From NCBI GenBank assembly GCA_017590115.1, contig JAGGNK010008892.1:813383-877382 (forward strand): a DNA stretch of 64,000 nt, read 5' to 3'. Below, piece after piece: positions 61,261 to 64,000 of the stretch. The translations under genes were made by a program, and so were the position numbers. Within the stretch, counting starts at the first letter, position 1. Each line of letters opens with the position of its first letter. The notes beneath the pieces were generated by a model. That model made no database searches. It saw nothing but the letters and a program-made list of their open reading frames with translations, and had not been told where the DNA came from. The stretch is from Montifringilla adamsi. Its lineage: Eukaryota; Chordata; Aves; Passeriformes; Passeridae.

Positions 61261-62361
61261 GCGAGCTAACCCCACGAACACATTAAACCTAGCCCAGGGA
61301 GCGGAGCGGGCTGTCGTCCGGGCTGGGACCCGCTTTTTCCCTGCCGGCAATGCCAGCAGGGCCACGGCCGCTTCGCCTCTCAGAGCCCGGGGATTGCGGG
61401 CTGCCAGCCTCGCGTTCCCTGGGTACTGAAACAGGATATGGGGATCCCCGGTCCTTTCATAGTGGCTTTTCTCTCGCTGCCCGACTACCTCAGTATTTAA
61501 CCTATCCCGGGGGTGTTCCCGCACCCATTCAAAGGACGATATCTCCCTGCGCACCCTGTATACACAGTTATACAATAAACGCCGTGTATCTGTGGCACAA
61601 TTTATGTGTGCGAGGTGCGACCAATATGCTACACAGCTGGGTTTGCAAGCTGGAGCCTGGCCGCAGCGGTGGCAGGTGCGTGGATCTAGGCGGTGGCGCG
61701 CAGGGCGCTCCGCGGCAGCTCGGGGAGGCGAGGCACGGGGGTGCCCAGCTTTCCTCTGCAGAGCGTGGGGTGGCCTCAAACCCTTCAGCACAAAAAATAC
61801 AGAATTTCTTGCAACAGTGAAACGGGGGTAAAAAACTAATCCGGGAAGTAGGCTTAAAAGATAAGCGCACAGATAGATGCGAACACAACCTAAGATTTTG
61901 GTTTCTGCCATAGCTGGGAATATGCACTGATCTAAAACCCCAAAAAGCCTCCCAAAATAATCCACAACAAAAACCAAACCAACTTTTCTGTCTTAAGATC
62001 ATGCCCGGGACATTTCTGCTGGTTCGTTGTTGTAATTCAGTAATATTTTATAAAAGTCCCAGCCTGGATTCCCTCGATCTTGTAGGCAATGTACACTGTC
62101 AATTCGCTGCTTCGCATCTTCGTCAAAGGAATGGGGGGAAACAAATAAAAGATAATTGTGCGGAGGTGGCGAATTCCTGTCCGTTTTATACTCACAGGGA
62201 TAGTGATTTCTGTCTGTTTCTATCCACCCTCGATACGGCGAGCCGGTGTAGTTCTCCGCTGAGTGGCGATGGTCAGAGGCTTGCTTTATGCTATTAGCAT
62301 CCTGCTCTGGTAAATCCAAAATGCTCCTCACTGTAAAACTGATCCTCCCAGATGTGGCCAT
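60566..62361 (-). CDS. NKX2-8: NK2 homeobox 8 transcription factor, two coding exons
   Basis: The coding sequence joins 62361-62196 to 61110-60566 (minus), giving 236 aa against 239 in human. It is a nuclear NK2-class homeodomain factor. It starts [20 protein letters not shown], the family N-terminus with a TN-like motif at about residues 8-21. The homeodomain is residues 85-144, with [11 protein letters not shown] and Tyr at position 54. The NK2-specific domain ([12 protein letters not shown]) is near 160-174. The C-terminus ends [15 protein letters not shown], very like the mammalian end. The phase-1 intron has donor CCCT/GTGAGT and acceptor CCCCAG, restoring HYPSSDES. The start has A at -3 and G at +4. 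An upstream in-frame ATG at 62505 would add 48 unrelated residues and is not preferred. Confidence 0.96.
61111..62195 (-). other. NKX2-8: NKX2-8 intron, 1085 bp
   Basis: A GT-AG phase-1 intron, CpG-rich towards its 3' end. Frames inside it, on both strands, show no family similarity. Confidence 0.9.
62196..62361 (-). CDS. NKX2-8: NKX2-8 coding exon 1 (residues 1-55 plus one base)
   Basis: The exon runs from ATG at 62361 to CACTATCCCT before GTGAGT. It encodes the TN-like N-terminal repressor motif. Reading through the donor leads to a non-family tail. Confidence 0.94.
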
Positions 62362-62531
62362 GGTAGGTTGTGCACACACCCCCAAAAATGTATCACCCCA
62401 AACAGAACCCCCTTCCTTAAAAGCTGCGAGGAAAGGATTGCGTCCAGTTACTGGGGAATCTCTCGGCTCAAGAGGACCTTCCTTTCCATCGCCACCTAAC
62501 CCCAAATATTAGTGTCGTTTACAGAGGTGTC
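62362..62531 (-). other. NKX2-8: NKX2-8 5' untranslated region (inferred)
   Basis: From the start codon back to the TATA box. If transcription starts about 30 bases after the TATA, the leader is about 150 nt and just includes an in-frame ATG at 62505. Confidence 0.45.
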
Positions 62532-62547
62532 CTGTTTATATAAACAG
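62532..62547 (-). promoter_or_regulatory. NKX2-8: NKX2-8 TATA box within a 16-bp perfect palindrome
   Basis: CTGTTTATATAAACAG is its own reverse complement and carries TATAAA on both strands (minus copy at 62535-62540), about 175 bp upstream of the start codon. GTTTATATAAAC also resembles paired forkhead cores (GTAAACA/TGTTTA type). Confidence 0.6.
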
Positions 62548-62617
62548 TCCTCCCCACTGCAAACACTGCCTGCTTTCAAACCGTCCCTGTCTATAGGATG
62601 CTAAGTACCTGAATTAG

Positions 62618-62624
62618 TCAAGTG
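62618..62624 (+). promoter_or_regulatory. NKX2-type binding site TCAAGTG upstream of NKX2-8
   Basis: An exact NK2-family consensus site about 75 bp upstream of the TATA box. It suggests possible auto- or cross-regulation by NKX2-1/NKX2-8. The motif is short, so this is only suggestive. Confidence 0.35.
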
Positions 62625-63399
62625 CTAAAGCCCTAATGGGAGTAGGTGTAACCCCCCTCCCGCCACCCCCATGAGAGAATAACCCGTTACCTCCCAAAGA
62701 CAGCAGGAAACAGGCGTCATCATTACATATTCTGTCTGATTAGCCAAAAGTGGGGACAGATAATGGTAATTGTTAGCAGTGAATAACATCTTGGGTGGCA
62801 TGTGGATGACCAACAACCACCCCCCTCCGTCCGCCACCGAAGCCACCAGCGTCCCTTCTATCCGCAGACAAAGTGAATCCTCCCAGGACATCCGCAGAGC
62901 ATGCCGAGAGCCCCCTCCCCATTTCTCCCTCTTTATTCCCCCCCCTCCCCCCCATTGCCTTTTTCTTTAAATCTGGATGGAATTTAAGTCGTTATTTGTT
63001 TTATTTGCCTGGCTGTTTGCAGTGCTACCTCAAATTCCCTTCTTTTTGTTGGCAGGTTTCCTACCCTCAACCGGGCATTTTTCACACCTCGACTCAGCTC
63101 TCGGCGGGGAAGGCTGGCGGGTGTGTGCGCGTTAAGGAATGGGATCTCTGCGATGGGGTTTTTGCGTCTCTTGGGCAAAAGGTGAATGGGCACCATTCAC
63201 CTTTTTCTCGAGAAAGATGATAGTGGGAGCCTGGCATACTCTGTCCATAAGGAAGAGTCAGGAGGGGGTAGGGGTGATTTTTTTTTTCAATCACCATTTT
63301 GCGTTGTACTAACACAGGGAATATCCCATCGGGAGGGGTGTGTGAGTGACTGAAATGACTCCAGCTGGGGAGGGGGAGAAAAGATCAAACACGGCGAGT
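62625..63399. other. Upstream flank of NKX2-8, no gene recognised
   Basis: Unique sequence with C-rich and T-rich patches. It contains the perfect inverted repeat at 63177-63205. Confidence 0.5.
63177..63205. repeat. Perfect inverted repeat, 13-bp arms, 3-nt loop
   Basis: Arm AAAAGGTGAATGG (63177-63189), loop GCA, arm CCATTCACCTTTT (63193-63205). Each arm has an AGGTGAA/TTCACCT core resembling T-box or ZEB half-sites. It lies about 0.65 kb upstream of the NKX2-8 TATA box. Confidence 0.85.
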
Positions 63400-64000
63400 C
63401 TGTTTATCCGCGCCGTCGCTGCAGACCGCCGCTTCATCTGCCGAAAGAGGCAGCAGGCGAAGCCGAGGGCCGGCGCCCCGCGGGAGGAGGGTGCTGGCAC
63501 TGTCTGGGCACGGTTCGGGACGCCCGGCGGCAGCTCCGCTGGACAAGCACCTTCTCTCAGCTTCACCTCCCCTCATCCTTTCACTGGGGGGCCCTATCCC
63601 CTCGCGAAGCTGCGGCCGGGCTTTTCCCAGCCTCGGTGGCCGCCGAGGACTTATAAGAAAATACAGTACAGAAAAAAAGCAGACCAGCGTGCCGTTCAAA
63701 TGCAAGCCTGCAGTGACAGGGCTCAGTCCCAGCTGCAGGGCAGCGGTGGAAGTGACCGATGGGGGCGATGTTTCACGCGGGTCGCAGCGCGGCTCAAGCC
63801 GAGGGCCCGCCGAGGGCGGAGGCGGGACACACTCCCACCCGCCCTCCGCAGCGCCCTTCCCCAGAGCTCCCGCCGGTTCCGCGGGAGGGACCGCCGCACC
63901 CCCCGGGAAGCAGTGCGAGGCCAGTCTGGCTGGATGGAGTAAAGCCTGGAGAGACGGAGACACCCAGGCTCTCCCCAGCAGATCAGCTTTCCTTTGAACG
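63400..64000. other. CpG-rich patch at the right edge
   Basis: GC/CpG-dense DNA at about 63400-63930, with overlapping frames on both strands and no protein family recognised. It may be a distal promoter or enhancer island of NKX2-8 or of a gene beyond the window. Confidence 0.45.

Noticed and set aside
1..64000. CRISPR arrays, tRNA, rRNA, bacterial mobile elements
   Set aside because: The direct repeats seen are simple or LTR-internal with no spacer architecture. No tRNA B-box-like context or rRNA sequence was recognised, and the window is vertebrate nuclear DNA.
62800..64000. PAX9 exon at the right edge
   Set aside because: PAX9 neighbours NKX2-8 in vertebrates, but no paired-domain coding sequence is visible in the right-end frames.

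Overview
This is a vertebrate, almost certainly avian, nuclear window. The evidence is two intact NK2-class homeobox genes with bird-like protein sequence, plus several degenerate CR1 LINE 3' ends (with the ATTCTATG terminal repeat) and avian endogenous-retrovirus LTRs. The LTR types suggest a neoavian, perhaps songbird-like, genome rather than a mammal. I assign family and species range from memory of these repeats, not from a search.

Only two protein-coding genes can be supported, both on the minus strand. NKX2-1 (TTF1/TITF1) has coding exons at 13301-13667 and 11866-12536 and encodes 345 aa. NKX2-8 has coding exons at 62196-62361 and 60566-61110 and encodes 236 aa. They are tandem paralogues about 47 kb apart. 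Each has one phase-1 intron just N-terminal of the homeodomain, with canonical GT-AG ends. In vertebrates this pair is followed by PAX9; the order here fits PAX9 lying beyond the right edge, but no PAX9 exon is inside the window.

Layout. 1-10.97 kb is non-coding sequence downstream of NKX2-1: GC-rich patches, simple repeats and unique AT-rich enhancer-like blocks, with no transposon recognised. 10.97-14.7 kb is the NKX2-1 transcription unit, including its 3' UTR, an acceptor for an upstream exon, extreme homopolymer tracts and a TATA box. 14.7-20.3 kb is its upstream flank, with several CpG-rich patches and a striking hairpin. 20.3-57 kb is the intergenic stretch; all recognised transposons lie here (LTRs at 26.1, 51.1 and 56.4 kb; CR1 at 40.9-42.0, 45.0-46.1 and 48.6 kb), interspersed with a few unique blocks that look like conserved non-coding elements and with CTCF-like motifs. 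58.5-64 kb holds a candidate conserved element, NKX2-8, its TATA-containing promoter and another CpG-rich patch.

NKX2-1 and NKX2-8 encode related transcription factors that bind CAAGTG-type sites. Such sites occur in both upstream regions, so auto- or cross-regulation is plausible but inferred. I found no operon, CRISPR array, tRNA, rRNA or novel enzymatic system. The most interesting signals are regulatory or structural: the A43/T20 inverted homopolymers abutting the NKX2-1 splice acceptor, the decamer-plus-hairpin at 16.36 kb, perfect inverted repeats with CACCT/AGGTG arms at 9.6 and 63.2 kb, and a convergent pair of CTCF-like motifs between the two genes.
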